The position numbers and the translations under genes were made by a program. Positions 24,914 through 34,507 of a DNA stretch of 64,000 bases are shown here, piece after piece. Source of the stretch: Cryobacterium sp. Lineage in GTDB: Bacteria > Actinomycetota > Actinomycetes > Actinomycetales > Microbacteriaceae. The stretch's first letter is position 1. Every line of letters begins with the position of its first letter. Below the pieces are notes generated by a model, which was not told where the DNA came from, did not search any database, and worked only from the letters and a program-made list of their open reading frames with translations. Location: assembly GCF_026786305.1 (NCBI RefSeq), contig NZ_JAJAYI010000069.1:1-64000 (forward strand), written 5' to 3'.

Positions 24914-25918
24914 ATGGATCTCACAATTCTTTGGTTCTGGATCATCGCTGCGATGTTCATCGGGTACTTCGTACTCGATGGCTTCGATTTCGGGGTCGGC
25001 ATGTCCCTTCCCTTCCTCGGCAAGGACGACACCGATCGCCGCGTTCTCATCAACACCATCGGTCCGGTCTGGGACCTCAACGAAACCTGGGTCATCGTGG
25101 CCGGCGCATCGCTGTTCGCGGCGTTTCCCGAGTGGTACGCAACGATGTTCAGCGGTTTCTACCTCGCGCTGCTGCTCATTCTGGTGGCACTGATTCTGCG
25201 CGGGGTGTCGTTCGAATACCGGCACCAGCGCCCCGAATCATCGTGGAAGAAGTGGTTCGACGGCATGATCATCGTCGGTTCGGCCGTTCCGGCGCTGCTC
25301 TGGGGCGTGGCCTTCGCCAACGTCGTGCGCGGCGTCAACCTCGACGTCAACCACGACTACGTCGGCACGTTCTTCGACCTGCTCAACCCGTATGCCCTGC
25401 TCGGCGGCCTCACCACGTTGCTGCTGTTCTTCGTGCACGGGGTGGTGTTTGTCTCGCTCAAGACCGAGGGAGACATCCGAATGCGGGCGCGCAAACTCGC
25501 CACCAGGGCCGGAATCGTGACGATCGTCGTCGCGGCCTGCTTCCTGGTCTGGACGACCTTCGCGTACGGCACCGTGGCATCCGCTCTCTTCGCCGCCCTG
25601 ACCGCGGTCGCGCTGATCGCATCGTTCCTGGCCAACCTGCGCGGCGCCGAACGGCTCGCGTTCGCTCTCATGGCCGGCACGATCGGTCTCGCCGTGCTGA
25701 CCCTGTTCGCGTCGCTGTTTCCCGACGTCATGCCGGCCAGCAACGACCCGGCCAACAGCCTCACGATTGCCAACGCTTCCTCGTCGACGTACACACTCGG
25801 CGTGATGAGCTGGACCGCGCTGATCGGGATGCCCGTCATTCTGCTCTACCAGGGCTGGACCTACTGGGTGTTCCGCAAACGCATCGGCCGGGCCCACATT
25901 GCGGTCGCTGTTCACTAG
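24914..25918 (+). CDS. cydB: Cytochrome bd oxidase subunit II
   Basis: Second subunit of cytochrome bd, eight to nine helices, 334 residues. The N-terminal signature YFVLDGFDFGVGM and GPVWDLNETWVIVAG are diagnostic. ATG 24914 gives the standard N-terminus MDLTILWFW, 22 bases after the cydA stop. Acts only with CydA; needs CydDC for heme/thiol homeostasis during assembly. Confidence 0.97.
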   Translation: MDLTILWFWIIAAMFIGYFVLDGFDFGVGMSLPFLGKDDTDRRVLINTIGPVWDLNETWVIVAGASLFAAFPEWYATMFSGFYLALLLILVALILRGVSFEYRHQRPESSWKKWFDGMIIVGSAVPALLWGVAFANVVRGVNLDVNHDYVGTFFDLLNPYALLGGLTTLLLFFVHGVVFVSLKTEGDIRMRARKLATRAGIVTIVVAACFLVWTTFAYGTVASALFAALTAVALIASFLANLRGAERLAFALMAGTIGLAVLTLFASLFPDVMPASNDPANSLTIANASSSTYTLGVMSWTALIGMPVILLYQGWTYWVFRKRIGRAHIAVAVH

Positions 25919-25923
25919 TACGC

Positions 25924-25983
25924 CGTTGACTACGACCACGTTGACTACGACCACGCTGACTATAACAACGCTGACCAGCACGC
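25924..25983 (+). repeat. Tandem repeat, period 15 bp, four units, between cydB and cydD
   Basis: Units CGTTGACTACGACCA (25924 and 25939, identical), CGCTGACTATAACAA (25954) and a more degenerate copy at 25969. The array begins 5 bases after the cydB stop and fills most of the 95-base gap. Confidence 0.85.
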
Positions 25984-26013
25984 CGTATACCAGCGCTGTG
26001 GGAGACTGAGGCA

Positions 26014-27729
26014 GTGCGCCCCCTGGATCCTCGCCTTCTTCGTTATGCCTCAGCAGCGCGCCGGTTTCTTCTCATTGGCGCGCTGCTCGGGTTTGCTCAA
26101 ACCCTCGTTGTCATCGCGTTCGCGTGGTTGCTGACCCGAGCAATCACCCTCATGGTGGCGGGGAAGCCCCTGCGCGAGATTGTGTCGACCCTGGCCGCCC
26201 TTGCCGCGGTCGTTGTGCTGCGGTCTGTGCTGATCTGGTTGCTCGAAGTCTCGGCCAATCGAGGCGCGGCACGGGTCAAGAGCCAGTTGCGAGCCCGGGT
26301 CATGGCCAAGCTGGCCGAGCGTGGCCCCGACTGGGTCGCCGCCCGGCAGAGTGCACGCCTGGCGACCGTTGTCACAACCGGCCTCGACGAACTCGACAAC
26401 TATTTCGCCCGCTACCTGCCGCAGCTGCTGCTGACCATGATCGCAACGCCGATTCTGATCGCGGCCATCCTCTGGCAGGACCTCGCCAGCGGCCTCACGG
26501 TCATCATCGTGATTCCGCTCATTCCCGTGTTCATGATTCTCATCGGCCGAGCCACCCAATCGATTCAGCACAAACAGTGGCAGGCACTGCAACGCCTCTC
26601 CACGGGGTTTCTCGACGTTGTCGGGGGCCTCGGCACCCTGAAGATCTATGGTCGGGAACGACGCCAGTTCGACCGCATCCGCTCCATCACGCAGGAATAC
26701 CGCACCCGCACCATGACGGTACTCCGGGTCTCTTTTCTCAGCGGCTTCGTGCTCGAGTTGGCAGCGAGCCTCTCGGTCGCGCTCATCGCCGTGTCGATCG
26801 GCCTGCGACTCGTCGACGGCACACTGCTGCTCGGCGTCGGCCTGTTCGTTCTGCTACTCGCGCCGGAGGCGTTTCTGCCGCTGCGCCAGGTGGGCGCACA
26901 ATTTCACGCCGCGGCCGACGGCCTGGCCGCCGCCGACGAGCTGTTCGCGATTCTCGACGACGATACCGTTCCCGCTGCTCCAACAGCGGATGCCGCAGTC
27001 ATCGCCGGTCAGGCAGCTTCGGCCCGTCGTGCGGCCGGGCCCACCCAACAACTCGGCTCCGGATCAGGCGCCCTTCGACTGGCCGGCGTCACCGTTCGGC
27101 GCGGCGACACCGTCGTGATCGACCAGCTGGACGCGGAATTTGCTCCCGGCGAACTGAGCGTGCTGCGCGGAGTGAGCGGGGTGGGCAAATCGACCCTCGT
27201 GGCCGCTCTGCTCGGTTTCGTGCCCGTGACCGGTGAGATCACGCTCGGCGGCGCCCCGGTGGTGGCCGGGGCAACTCGGCCGTGGCTGGCTTGGGCCGGC
27301 CAGCGCCCTGGCCTGTTCCGCGGAACGGTGGCCGAGAATGTGGCTCTCGGGGCGGCATCCGCTGCGCGAGGCGTGCGTGGCCGGACGGTCCCTGACCCGC
27401 GACTGGTCGCGCAGGCGCTGGACTGGGCGGGCGCCTCCGAGGTGTCACCGGCCACGGTTCTCGGTGTGAATGGCGACGGTCTCTCGGGCGGTCAGGCACA
27501 GCGCGTCGCTGCAGCCCGGGCCATCTACCGAACGCTGGCGACCGAGTGCCACGTGGTCATCCTGGACGAACCAAGCTCAGCCCTCGACGCCGACGCCGAG
27601 GCCGGTCTTCTCGCCGGGCTGCGCCAGCTAGCCGATCAGGGCCGCGTCGTGATCGTGGTGAGTCACCGACCGGCTGTTGTTTCCGCAGCAGACCGGGTGA
27701 TCGAACTGCAGGAGCGGATTCATGTCTGA
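26014..27729 (+). CDS. cydD: Thiol reductant ABC exporter subunit CydD
   Basis: One half of the CydDC heterodimeric exporter required for cytochrome bd assembly. N-terminal six-helix ABC exporter domain (about 1-315), then an ATPase domain with Walker A GVSGVGKST, signature LSGGQAQR and Walker B VVILDEPSSALD. Between the two lies a 35-residue Ala-rich linker. GTG start with a GGGAG Shine-Dalgarno. The last 8 bases overlap the cydC start, so the halves are made together. Confidence 0.94.
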   Translation: MRPLDPRLLRYASAARRFLLIGALLGFAQTLVVIAFAWLLTRAITLMVAGKPLREIVSTLAALAAVVVLRSVLIWLLEVSANRGAARVKSQLRARVMAKLAERGPDWVAARQSARLATVVTTGLDELDNYFARYLPQLLLTMIATPILIAAILWQDLASGLTVIIVIPLIPVFMILIGRATQSIQHKQWQALQRLSTGFLDVVGGLGTLKIYGRERRQFDRIRSITQEYRTRTMTVLRVSFLSGFVLELAASLSVALIAVSIGLRLVDGTLLLGVGLFVLLLAPEAFLPLRQVGAQFHAAADGLAAADELFAILDDDTVPAAPTADAAVIAGQAASARRAAGPTQQLGSGSGALRLAGVTVRRGDTVVIDQLDAEFAPGELSVLRGVSGVGKSTLVAALLGFVPVTGEITLGGAPVVAGATRPWLAWAGQRPGLFRGTVAENVALGAASAARGVRGRTVPDPRLVAQALDWAGASEVSPATVLGVNGDGLSGGQAQRVAAARAIYRTLATECHVVILDEPSSALDADAEAGLLAGLRQLADQGRVVIVVSHRPAVVSAADRVIELQERIHV

Positions 27730-29431
27730 CGCCACGACGACGACGGCGGCTGCCCATGATGTGCTGCGCCTCGCCCAGCCACGCCCGCGTTGGTTTGTTC
27801 CCGGCCTGCTGGCCGGGATCGGGAGTGCCCTCATGGCGGTGGCCTTGCTGGCTTGCTCGGCCTGGCTGATCACCCGCGCGGCCGAAATGCCGTCCCTGGC
27901 CTTTCTGGGTCTGGCTGTCGTCGGTGTGCGCGCCTTCGCCATTGGGCGTTCGGCATTTCGCTACCTGGAACGGTTGGCCAGCCACGATGCCGCGTTCCGA
28001 CAACTCGCCGAACTGCGGCTGGGCATCTTTTGTCGCATCGTTCCGGTGGCTCCCGCGGGGCTCGCGAATACCGGGCGCGGCGATCTGCTCACCCGCCTGG
28101 TGCGCGACGTCGACGACCTGCAAGACCTACCGTTGCGCGTCGTGCAACCGCTCCTGGTGGCGGGCATAACCGCCCTACTCGGCGTGATCGGTATCTGGCT
28201 GATCGTACCGGCTGCCGGGCTCATCGTGCTGGTCTGCCTGCTGCTGGCGGGATTACTTGGAACGGTCTTCTCCGGCAGGCTGGCCGCACGGGCCGACCGG
28301 GAGCTCGCACCGCTGCGCGGCGCCCTGGCCGACGAGGTATTGGAAATCGTCGAAAACCTCGATGTCCTGACCGCGTTCGACGCCCTGAGCCCGCGTCTCG
28401 CGGCTCTCGCTCGCACCGATCATCGCCTGCGTCGGGCCTCGCTGCGACGGTCGGTCGGGGTCGGCGTGCAGTCGGCCGTCGTGTCCCTGTTCGCCGGTGC
28501 GGCAACGCTCGGCGCGCTCTACTTCGGCATCCCCGAGCTCACCGGTACGGGTGGCCTGCTGAGCCCGCAACTGCTCGCCCCGACCCTGGTCGTCGCCGTG
28601 CTCGTGCCGATGGCCGTGTTCGAGGTGTTCGGCATGATTCCGCTCGCCGCCGTCGCCTGGCGTCAGGTGCAGGTCAGCGCAGGGCGCGTCGCCAACGTTG
28701 TTCCGGCGTCTCCGCCGGCCGAGATCCCCGCCGACGTCGTGAACCCGCAGATGCTCTTTCCGGCCGACCACGCTGCCATACCGGTCGTGCTCGAACTGTC
28801 CGATCTCGGAGCGCGCTGGCCCGGGCAGGCTCAGCCGGGCGTGGCCGGCGTGACACTGCGGCTCGCGCCGGGGGACCGCGTGCACCTGGCCGGCCCCAGC
28901 GGCGCGGGCAAGACCACCCTCGCCCAGACCCTCGTGCGCTTTCTCGACTACACCGGCTCGTACCGGCTCAACGGGGTCGAAGCACGGCTGCTCTCCCAGA
29001 CGGACCTGCGGCGGGTGGTCGGACTGTGCGAGCAGCGCCCGTGGTTGTTTGATGACAGCATCCGTCAGAATTTGCTGTTTGCACGCGATACGGCCAGCGA
29101 TGCCGAACTCGACGCCGTGCTGGCCCGCGTCGGCCTGGCTGACTGGGCCGCCCGGCGCGGTGGCCTCGACGCCCGAGTGGGGGAGCGCGGTGCGCTCGTC
29201 TCCGGCGGTCAGGCTCAGCGCATCGCGCTGGCGCGAGCCCTGCTCGCAGATTTTCCGGTGCTCATCGTCGACGAGCCCACCGCCAATGTCGACAGCGCGG
29301 GGGCGGATGCCCTCGTGCGCGACATCCTGACGGCGGCGGCCGACGCCCATCGCGCGGTGCTGCTCATCTCGCACATCCCCGTGCCCGACGAGCTCGTGAC
29401 CGCCCGGGTGACCCTGCCCGCCCGCACGTAA
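27722..29431 (+). CDS. cydC: Thiol reductant ABC exporter subunit CydC
   Basis: Partner of CydD: exporter membrane domain (about 20-320) and ATPase domain with Walker A GPSGAGKTT, signature VSGGQAQR, Walker B VLIVDEPTAN and a His in LLISHIP. Q-loop VVGLCEQRPWLFDD. Length 569 residues. Ends the cyd operon and is convergent with dedA, stop to stop within 3 bases, with no visible terminator hairpin between them. Confidence 0.94.
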   Translation: MSDATTTTAAAHDVLRLAQPRPRWFVPGLLAGIGSALMAVALLACSAWLITRAAEMPSLAFLGLAVVGVRAFAIGRSAFRYLERLASHDAAFRQLAELRLGIFCRIVPVAPAGLANTGRGDLLTRLVRDVDDLQDLPLRVVQPLLVAGITALLGVIGIWLIVPAAGLIVLVCLLLAGLLGTVFSGRLAARADRELAPLRGALADEVLEIVENLDVLTAFDALSPRLAALARTDHRLRRASLRRSVGVGVQSAVVSLFAGAATLGALYFGIPELTGTGGLLSPQLLAPTLVVAVLVPMAVFEVFGMIPLAAVAWRQVQVSAGRVANVVPASPPAEIPADVVNPQMLFPADHAAIPVVLELSDLGARWPGQAQPGVAGVTLRLAPGDRVHLAGPSGAGKTTLAQTLVRFLDYTGSYRLNGVEARLLSQTDLRRVVGLCEQRPWLFDDSIRQNLLFARDTASDAELDAVLARVGLADWAARRGGLDARVGERGALVSGGQAQRIALARALLADFPVLIVDEPTANVDSAGADALVRDILTAAADAHRAVLLISHIPVPDELVTARVTLPART

Positions 29432-29434
29432 GAC

Positions 29435-30070
29435 TCAGTCCATGTGGCGCAGCTCGCGGCGGTGCAGCCACTTCTTGATGACGAACACCGCGAGCACGAA
29501 CAGGGCGATCACACCGACGAACAGGTAACCGGCGAAGTGCAGGCGACCACTCAGTTCGCGGTAGCCTTCCGCTGCCGCCGACCCGACGCTCACATAGGCG
29601 AGGGACCAGATGATGCAGGCGGGAACAGTCCAGGCCATGAAGGTGCGGTAGCGCATGCCGCTCGCGCCGACGGTCAGCGGAATGAGCGAGTGCAAGACCG
29701 GCAGAAATCGGGACATGAAAACGGCGGCACCGCCGCGCCGGTCGAGGTAGTTCTCGGCGCGAATCCAGTTGTGTTCGCCAATGCGGCGGCCGAGCCGGCT
29801 GCTCCGAATGACCGGGCCGAAGTGGTGTCCGAGGGCAAAACCGATGCTCTCCCCGGCCAGGGCTCCCACGATCACGGCCAGAACGAGGGTGACGAACTCG
29901 ACCGAGCCGGTTACCGCCGTGCTGGCCACGACGACGATGGTGTCGCCGGGAACAACCAGTCCCACCAGCACCGAGGTCTCCAGCAGCATGCCCAGAAAGG
30001 CCAGAAGCGTTCGAATGACCGGGTCGACGCCGGAGACGGTGTCGAGGATCCACGTCAGGATGTCATTCAT
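29435..30070 (-). CDS. DedA family membrane protein
   Basis: Polytopic membrane protein of 211 residues. The SNARE-associated/DedA core is visible: GLVVPGDTIVVVAS, the acidic GALAGESIGFALGHHFG, and SRFLPVLHSLIPLTVGASGM, which carries the functional arginine. Family members flip undecaprenyl phosphate or phospholipids and affect membrane potential and drug tolerance. ATG 30070 is preceded by a TATGCT box 7 bases upstream; the frame continues into the pabB antisense but is not coding there. Confidence 0.92.
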   Translation of the reverse strand: MNDILTWILDTVSGVDPVIRTLLAFLGMLLETSVLVGLVVPGDTIVVVASTAVTGSVEFVTLVLAVIVGALAGESIGFALGHHFGPVIRSSRLGRRIGEHNWIRAENYLDRRGGAAVFMSRFLPVLHSLIPLTVGASGMRYRTFMAWTVPACIIWSLAYVSVGSAAAEGYRELSGRLHFAGYLFVGVIALFVLAVFVIKKWLHRRELRHMD

Positions 30071-30077
30071 TTCGCCC

Positions 30078-30083
30078 AGCATA
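30078..30083 (-). promoter_or_regulatory. Predicted -10 box TATGCT, leaderless dedA
   Basis: On the minus strand TATGCT ends 7 bases before the dedA ATG. No Shine-Dalgarno is present. Confidence 0.5.
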
Positions 30084-30148
30084 CGTGCTGCGCGAAATTC
30101 AACAAGGTCAGGCCTTTTGGCCGTCGCCGGGTGCCCGCTCGGCAAAGC

Positions 30149-30154
30149 TAGGCT
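30149..30154 (+). promoter_or_regulatory. Predicted -10 box TAGGCT, leaderless pabB
   Basis: TAGGCT ends 6 bases before the GTG start at 30161, predicting a leaderless transcript. Confidence 0.6.
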
Positions 30155-30160
30155 GTTCTG

Positions 30161-31693
30161 GTGACCGGCACCGTGCAGAGTAAGCTCCTGACCCGTTGGA
30201 CGGACCCCGCAGCGGCATTCGCGGCGCTCTATGCCAGCGACCGGTACGCCTTTTGGCTCGATGCCGGCCCGAACGCGCGCACGGGCGTCAGCTACCTTGG
30301 CGCGGCCTCGCCCACCTCCCGTTTCGTCACAGCGTCGGTGGCGGAGGGCACGGTGACCAGCCGGTACGTTCAGACAGCGGATGCTGCGCCGCCCGATATC
30401 ACGCACGAGACGGTCTTCGAGTTTCTGCGGCGCGACCTGACCGTGCATGGCGACGATGGCCCGTCTTCCCACAGCGCTTCGCAGGACAGCGCGTCTCAGG
30501 ACAGCGGGTCTCAGGACAGCGCGTCTCAGGACAGCGCGTCTCAGGACAGCGCGTCTCAGGACAGCGCGTCTCAGGACAGCGGGTTCGAACTCGGCTGGGT
30601 CGGCTGGCTCGGCTACGAACTCGGCGCACAAACCGTCGGTGCCCCGGTGCACGAGTCGCGCTACCCCGATGCCGCCCTGCTCGAGATTGACCGCATGATC
30701 CGGTTCGACCACGGCGACCGCACGGTGACCCTCGTGGCACGCACGAGCGCAACCGAACCGCCCGCGATCGTGACGCACTGGTTCCATCGAATGACCGCGG
30801 TACTGGCGGCGACCCCACAAATGCCCGAGCCGGCTTGCGTTGCCCCGCCGCGGGCATCCGCTGTCCCGCGCTGGCGTCACCACCCCACCGACTATGCCGC
30901 TCTGGTCGAAACCTGTCTGGCCGCCATCCACGACGGAGATGCCTACCAACTGTGCCTGACCAACGAGATTCGGGTGGCGGGCCGCTGGCACCCGGTCGAC
31001 ACCTATGGCGCACTGCGCGCAGGCAGCCCGAGCCACCACGGCGGTTTGCTGCGATTCGGTGACGTGGCGCTGCTCAGCGCGAGCCCGGAGCAGTTTCTGC
31101 ACGTGGGCCGGGATCGGCGCATTCGCACCAAACCGATCAAAGGCACCCGGCCGCGCTCAGACGAACCGGGAGAAGACGACCGGCTGAAACTCGAGCTGCA
31201 ACACAGCGACAAGGAACGTGCCGAGAACCTGATGATCGTCGATCTCATGCGCAACGACCTCGGACGAATCGCCAAGCTCGGCACTGTCGCTGTCTCCACC
31301 CTGCTCGCGGTGGAGAGCTACCCCCACGTGCATCAGCTGGTCAGCACCATCGAGGCGCACCTGTTACCGGGCGTCACCGTGATCGACGCCATCGAATCGT
31401 GCTTTCCGGCCGGTTCCATGACGGGCGCTCCAAAGCAGAGCGCGATGACCATTCTCCAGTCGCTCGAGCGGGGCCCGCGGGGTATCTATTCCGGGGCCTT
31501 TGGCTACATTGGGCGGGGCGGTGCAGCGGACCTGGCCATCGTCATCCGCAGCATCGTGCTCGATTCAAACGGGGCGAGCATCGGCACGGGTGGTGGAATC
31601 ACCGCCCTGTCCGACGCCGCCGAAGAGATCGAGGAGACCCGAATCAAGGCGGCCGCACTGCTCGCGGGCCTCGGGGTCACTGCGCCCGAGTAA
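30161..31693 (+). CDS. pabB: Aminodeoxychorismate synthase component I
   Basis: Chorismate-using enzyme of the TrpE/PabB family that makes 4-amino-4-deoxychorismate for folate. The catalytic core (about 245-505) has the lysine-containing motif PIKGTRPR, which separates PabB from TrpE (PIAGT), plus DLMRNDLGR and GSMTGAPKQSAM. The N-terminal domain is interrupted just before GWVGWLGYELG by seven (A/G)SQDS pentapeptides from a 15-bp DNA repeat, probably a flexible surface loop. No pabA glutaminase gene is adjacent. The stop TAA runs into the predicted -10 box of the leuS leader. Confidence 0.93.
   Translation: MTGTVQSKLLTRWTDPAAAFAALYASDRYAFWLDAGPNARTGVSYLGAASPTSRFVTASVAEGTVTSRYVQTADAAPPDITHETVFEFLRRDLTVHGDDGPSSHSASQDSASQDSGSQDSASQDSASQDSASQDSASQDSGFELGWVGWLGYELGAQTVGAPVHESRYPDAALLEIDRMIRFDHGDRTVTLVARTSATEPPAIVTHWFHRMTAVLAATPQMPEPACVAPPRASAVPRWRHHPTDYAALVETCLAAIHDGDAYQLCLTNEIRVAGRWHPVDTYGALRAGSPSHHGGLLRFGDVALLSASPEQFLHVGRDRRIRTKPIKGTRPRSDEPGEDDRLKLELQHSDKERAENLMIVDLMRNDLGRIAKLGTVAVSTLLAVESYPHVHQLVSTIEAHLLPGVTVIDAIESCFPAGSMTGAPKQSAMTILQSLERGPRGIYSGAFGYIGRGGAADLAIVIRSIVLDSNGASIGTGGGITALSDAAEEIEETRIKAAALLAGLGVTAPE
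30476..30580 (+). repeat. In-frame 15-bp tandem repeat, seven units, in pabB
   Basis: Seven units of GCGTCTCAGGACAGC (first unit GCTTCGCAGGACAGC, third starting GGG) run from 30476 to 30580 and encode (A/G)SQDS x7. Near-identity of units 2-7 indicates recent expansion. Confidence 0.95.
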
Positions 31694-31696
31694 TCT
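31691..31696 (+). promoter_or_regulatory. Predicted -10 box TAATCT before the leuS leader ORF
   Basis: The pabB stop TAA forms the first half of TAATCT, which ends 5 bases before the ATG of a 25-codon ORF at 31702. No good -35 is visible. Confidence 0.35.
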
Positions 31697-31701
31697 AGAA
31701 C

Positions 31702-31779
31702 ATGTGCACGCGCGCTTTATCGCGATCGCACCCGAGCGAAAGTTCGGCACAGACCATGCTCTACCCCTGCAATGAATGA
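31702..31779 (+). CDS. Putative leader ORF overlapping the leuS start
   Basis: A 25-codon ORF begins 5 bases after a TAATCT box and ends with TGA at 31777-31779, eight bases into leuS in another frame. It contains a TTA leucine codon (sixth), rare in this GC-rich genome, and a CTC. leuS itself has no Shine-Dalgarno, so it could depend on ribosomes finishing this ORF. No similarity is known to me; it could be a chance ORF. Confidence 0.35.
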   Translation: MCTRALSRSHPSESSAQTMLYPCNE

Positions 31780-34372
31780 GAGTCACGTGGCACACGAGCA
31801 CGAAAGCTTACGCATTGACGAGCGCGATGAGAGCGACGAAGAAATTTATGACTTCGCGGCGATCCAGGCGAAGTGGCAACCCGTCTGGGAAGAGCTGGCT
31901 CCGTTCAGTACGAGCGACGAGGGCGACACCCGCCCCCGCAAGTACATACTCGACATGTTCCCCTACCCGTCCGGTGACCTGCACATGGGTCACGCCGAGG
32001 TGTACGCACTCGGCGACGTCGTCGCCCGCTACTGGCGCCACCAGGGGTTCAACGTGCTGCACCCGATCGGCTGGGACTCCTTCGGCTTACCCGCCGAAAA
32101 CGCCGCCATTAAGCGGGGCATCGACCCGCGCGGCTGGACCTACGACAACATCGCGCAGCAGAAGAAGAGCATGAAGCTCTACGCGACCAGCTTCGACTGG
32201 GACCGCGAACTACATACGAGCGACCCCGAATATTACAAGTGGACCCAGTGGCTGTTCCTGCAGCTCTACAAGAAGGGCCTGGCCTACCGCAAGGACAGCT
32301 GGGTCAACTGGGACCCGATCGACCAGACCGTGCTCGCCAACGAGCAGGTCCTGGCCGACGGTACGAGCGACCGCAGTGGCGCCGTCGTTGTGAAGAAGAA
32401 ACTCACCCAGTGGTACTTCAAAATCACCGACTACGCCGACCGCCTGCTCGACGACCTCAACCAGCTCGAAGGCACCTGGCCGGCCAAGGTGCTCAACATG
32501 CAGCGCAACTGGATCGGACGCTCCATCGGAGCGGATGTCGACTTTGCGATTGAGGGCCGCACTGAACGCGTCACCGTGTTCACGACCCGCCCCGACACGC
32601 TGTTCGGCGCCACCTTCATGGTCGTCGCACCGGACTGCGACCTCGCCACCGAACTTGTCGCCGAGTCGACCCCCGAGGTGCAGGAAGCATTCCAGGAGTA
32701 CCTCGTGCGCGTGCAGCGCAGCACCGAGATGGAACGCCAGGCCACTGACCGCGCAAAGACCGGTGTGTTCCTCGGCCGCTACGCGATCAACCCGGTCAAC
32801 GGCGAACGCCTCCCCATCTGGGCCGCCGACTACGTGCTCGCCGACTACGGCACCGGCGCGATCATGGCCGTGCCAGCCCACGACCAGCGTGACCTCGACT
32901 TCGCCCGCGCCTTCGACCTCCCCGTGCGTGTCGTCGTCGACACCAATTCCCCGGCCACCGGCATGATTCCGGTGATCACGCAGGCCATGCTCGACGGCAT
33001 CGAAGAGCTGCCCGCGCTCGACCCGCTCAGCACCGGCATCGCCCTGGCGGGCGAAGGTCGCCTGATCAACTCCGGGCCGCTCAACGGCCTGAGCAAGATC
33101 ACCGCCATCAAGCGCATCATCGAGAAGCTCGCCACCGACGGCCTCGGCCGCGCAGCCAAGAACTACCGCCTGCGCGACTGGCTCATCTCCCGCCAGCGCT
33201 ACTGGGGCACACCCATACCCATCATCCACGGCGAAGACGGCACCGAGATTCCCGTGCCCGAAGACCAGCTGCCCGTGCTGCTGCCCGAGGCCGAGGGTCT
33301 CGACCTCAAGCCCAAGGGCACGAGCCCGCTCGGCGGAGCAACGGACTGGGTCAACGTGCCCAACCCGATCGATGGCACCCCGGCCCGACGTGACGCCGAC
33401 ACCATGGACACCTTCGTTGACAGCTCCTGGTACTTTCTGCGGTTCTTGAACCCCGGCGACGACACCAAGGCCTTCGACCCCAAGAACGCCGAGAAGTGGG
33501 CGCCCGTCGACCAGTACGTCGGTGGCGTCGAACACGCCATTCTGCACCTGCTCTACGCACGTTTCATCACGAAGTTCCTGTTCGACGAGGGCTATGTCAG
33601 CTTCACCGAACCGTTCACCGCGCTGCTCAACCAGGGCATGGTCATTCTCGACGGCACCAAGATGAGCAAGAGCAAGGGTAACCTCGTCTACTTCACCGAA
33701 GAGGTCGAGACCCACGGCGTTGACGCCGTGCGCCTCACGATGGCGTTCGCCGGCCCGCCGGAAGACGACATCGACTGGTCGGACGTCTCCCCGGTTGGTT
33801 CGGCCAAGTTCCTGGCCCGCGCCTGGCGCGTCGCCCGCGACGTCACGAGCGCACCCGACGTGGAGTGGAAGAGCGGCGACGTGACGCTGCGCCGCGTCAC
33901 CCACCGCTTCCTCGCCGACGCCCCCGGCCTGGTCGAATCGTTCAAGTTCAACGTCGTCGTGGCACGACTGATGGAACTGGTCAATGCCACCCGCAAGGCC
34001 ATCGACACCGGTGCCGGTCCAGCGGATGCTGCCGTGCGCGAAGCCGCCGAGGCCACCGCTATGGCGCTGAATCTGTTCGCGCCCTACGCCGCGGAGGACA
34101 TGTGGGCGCATCTCGGCTACGAGCCGTGCATCGCCCTCGTCCCGTGGCGCAAGGCCGAGCAGACCCTGCTCGTTCAGGAGTCGGTCACCGCGGTCGTGCA
34201 GGTCGACGGCAAAATGCGTACCCTGCTCGAAGTCTCGCCGAAGATCTCCAGCGAAGACCTCGAAAAAATGGCGCGAGACGCGGCGGCGGTCATCCGGTCT
34301 ATCGGCGACCGCGAGATCATCAAGGTGATCGTGCGCGTACCCAAGCTCGTCTCGTTCGTCACGCGCGCCTAG
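31772..34372 (+). CDS. leuS: Leucyl-tRNA synthetase
   Basis: Class I synthetase that charges tRNA-Leu. The HIGH-type motif is in [16 protein letters not shown] and the KMSKS loop is KMSKSKGN. The CP1 editing domain shows [19 protein letters not shown] and [16 protein letters not shown], including the conserved threonine-rich site and the aspartate. Length 866 residues is normal. The N-terminal 35 residues are acidic and unaligned with the core, so GTG 31787 is an alternative start. No Shine-Dalgarno precedes ATG 31772. Confidence 0.97.
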   Translation: MNESHVAHEHESLRIDERDESDEEIYDFAAIQAKWQPVWEELAPFSTSDEGDTRPRKYILDMFPYPSGDLHMGHAEVYALGDVVARYWRHQGFNVLHPIGWDSFGLPAENAAIKRGIDPRGWTYDNIAQQKKSMKLYATSFDWDRELHTSDPEYYKWTQWLFLQLYKKGLAYRKDSWVNWDPIDQTVLANEQVLADGTSDRSGAVVVKKKLTQWYFKITDYADRLLDDLNQLEGTWPAKVLNMQRNWIGRSIGADVDFAIEGRTERVTVFTTRPDTLFGATFMVVAPDCDLATELVAESTPEVQEAFQEYLVRVQRSTEMERQATDRAKTGVFLGRYAINPVNGERLPIWAADYVLADYGTGAIMAVPAHDQRDLDFARAFDLPVRVVVDTNSPATGMIPVITQAMLDGIEELPALDPLSTGIALAGEGRLINSGPLNGLSKITAIKRIIEKLATDGLGRAAKNYRLRDWLISRQRYWGTPIPIIHGEDGTEIPVPEDQLPVLLPEAEGLDLKPKGTSPLGGATDWVNVPNPIDGTPARRDADTMDTFVDSSWYFLRFLNPGDDTKAFDPKNAEKWAPVDQYVGGVEHAILHLLYARFITKFLFDEGYVSFTEPFTALLNQGMVILDGTKMSKSKGNLVYFTEEVETHGVDAVRLTMAFAGPPEDDIDWSDVSPVGSAKFLARAWRVARDVTSAPDVEWKSGDVTLRRVTHRFLADAPGLVESFKFNVVVARLMELVNATRKAIDTGAGPADAAVREAAEATAMALNLFAPYAAEDMWAHLGYEPCIALVPWRKAEQTLLVQESVTAVVQVDGKMRTLLEVSPKISSEDLEKMARDAAAVIRSIGDREIIKVIVRVPKLVSFVTRA

Positions 34373-34495
34373 CGTTCAACGAACAACCGGCCCCGGTCGA
34401 TTTCCTTGATCGGTCGGGCCTTCTCCACAGGGCTGCAATTCACCGGGCCGTACACAGATAGGTCGGCCGACGACAAACGGATGCCCCGCGCGGCC

Positions 34496-34501
34496 TAGCC
34501 T
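34496..34501 (+). promoter_or_regulatory. Predicted -10 box TAGCCT, leaderless comEA
   Basis: TAGCCT ends 6 bases before the comEA ATG at 34508; no Shine-Dalgarno. Confidence 0.55.
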
Positions 34502-34507
34502 GCGAGC

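Noticed and set aside
30071..31102. Open frame on the minus strand extending dedA across pabB, with repeated VLRRA-type sequence
   Set aside because: It is the antisense of the pabB 15-bp repeat; DedA is complete from ATG 30070 with a promoter box in front.
32210..34111. 633-codon open frame antisense to leuS
   Set aside because: Typical GC-rich shadow frame: no protein-like hydrophobic pattern, no start signal, and it is exactly opposite a conserved gene.
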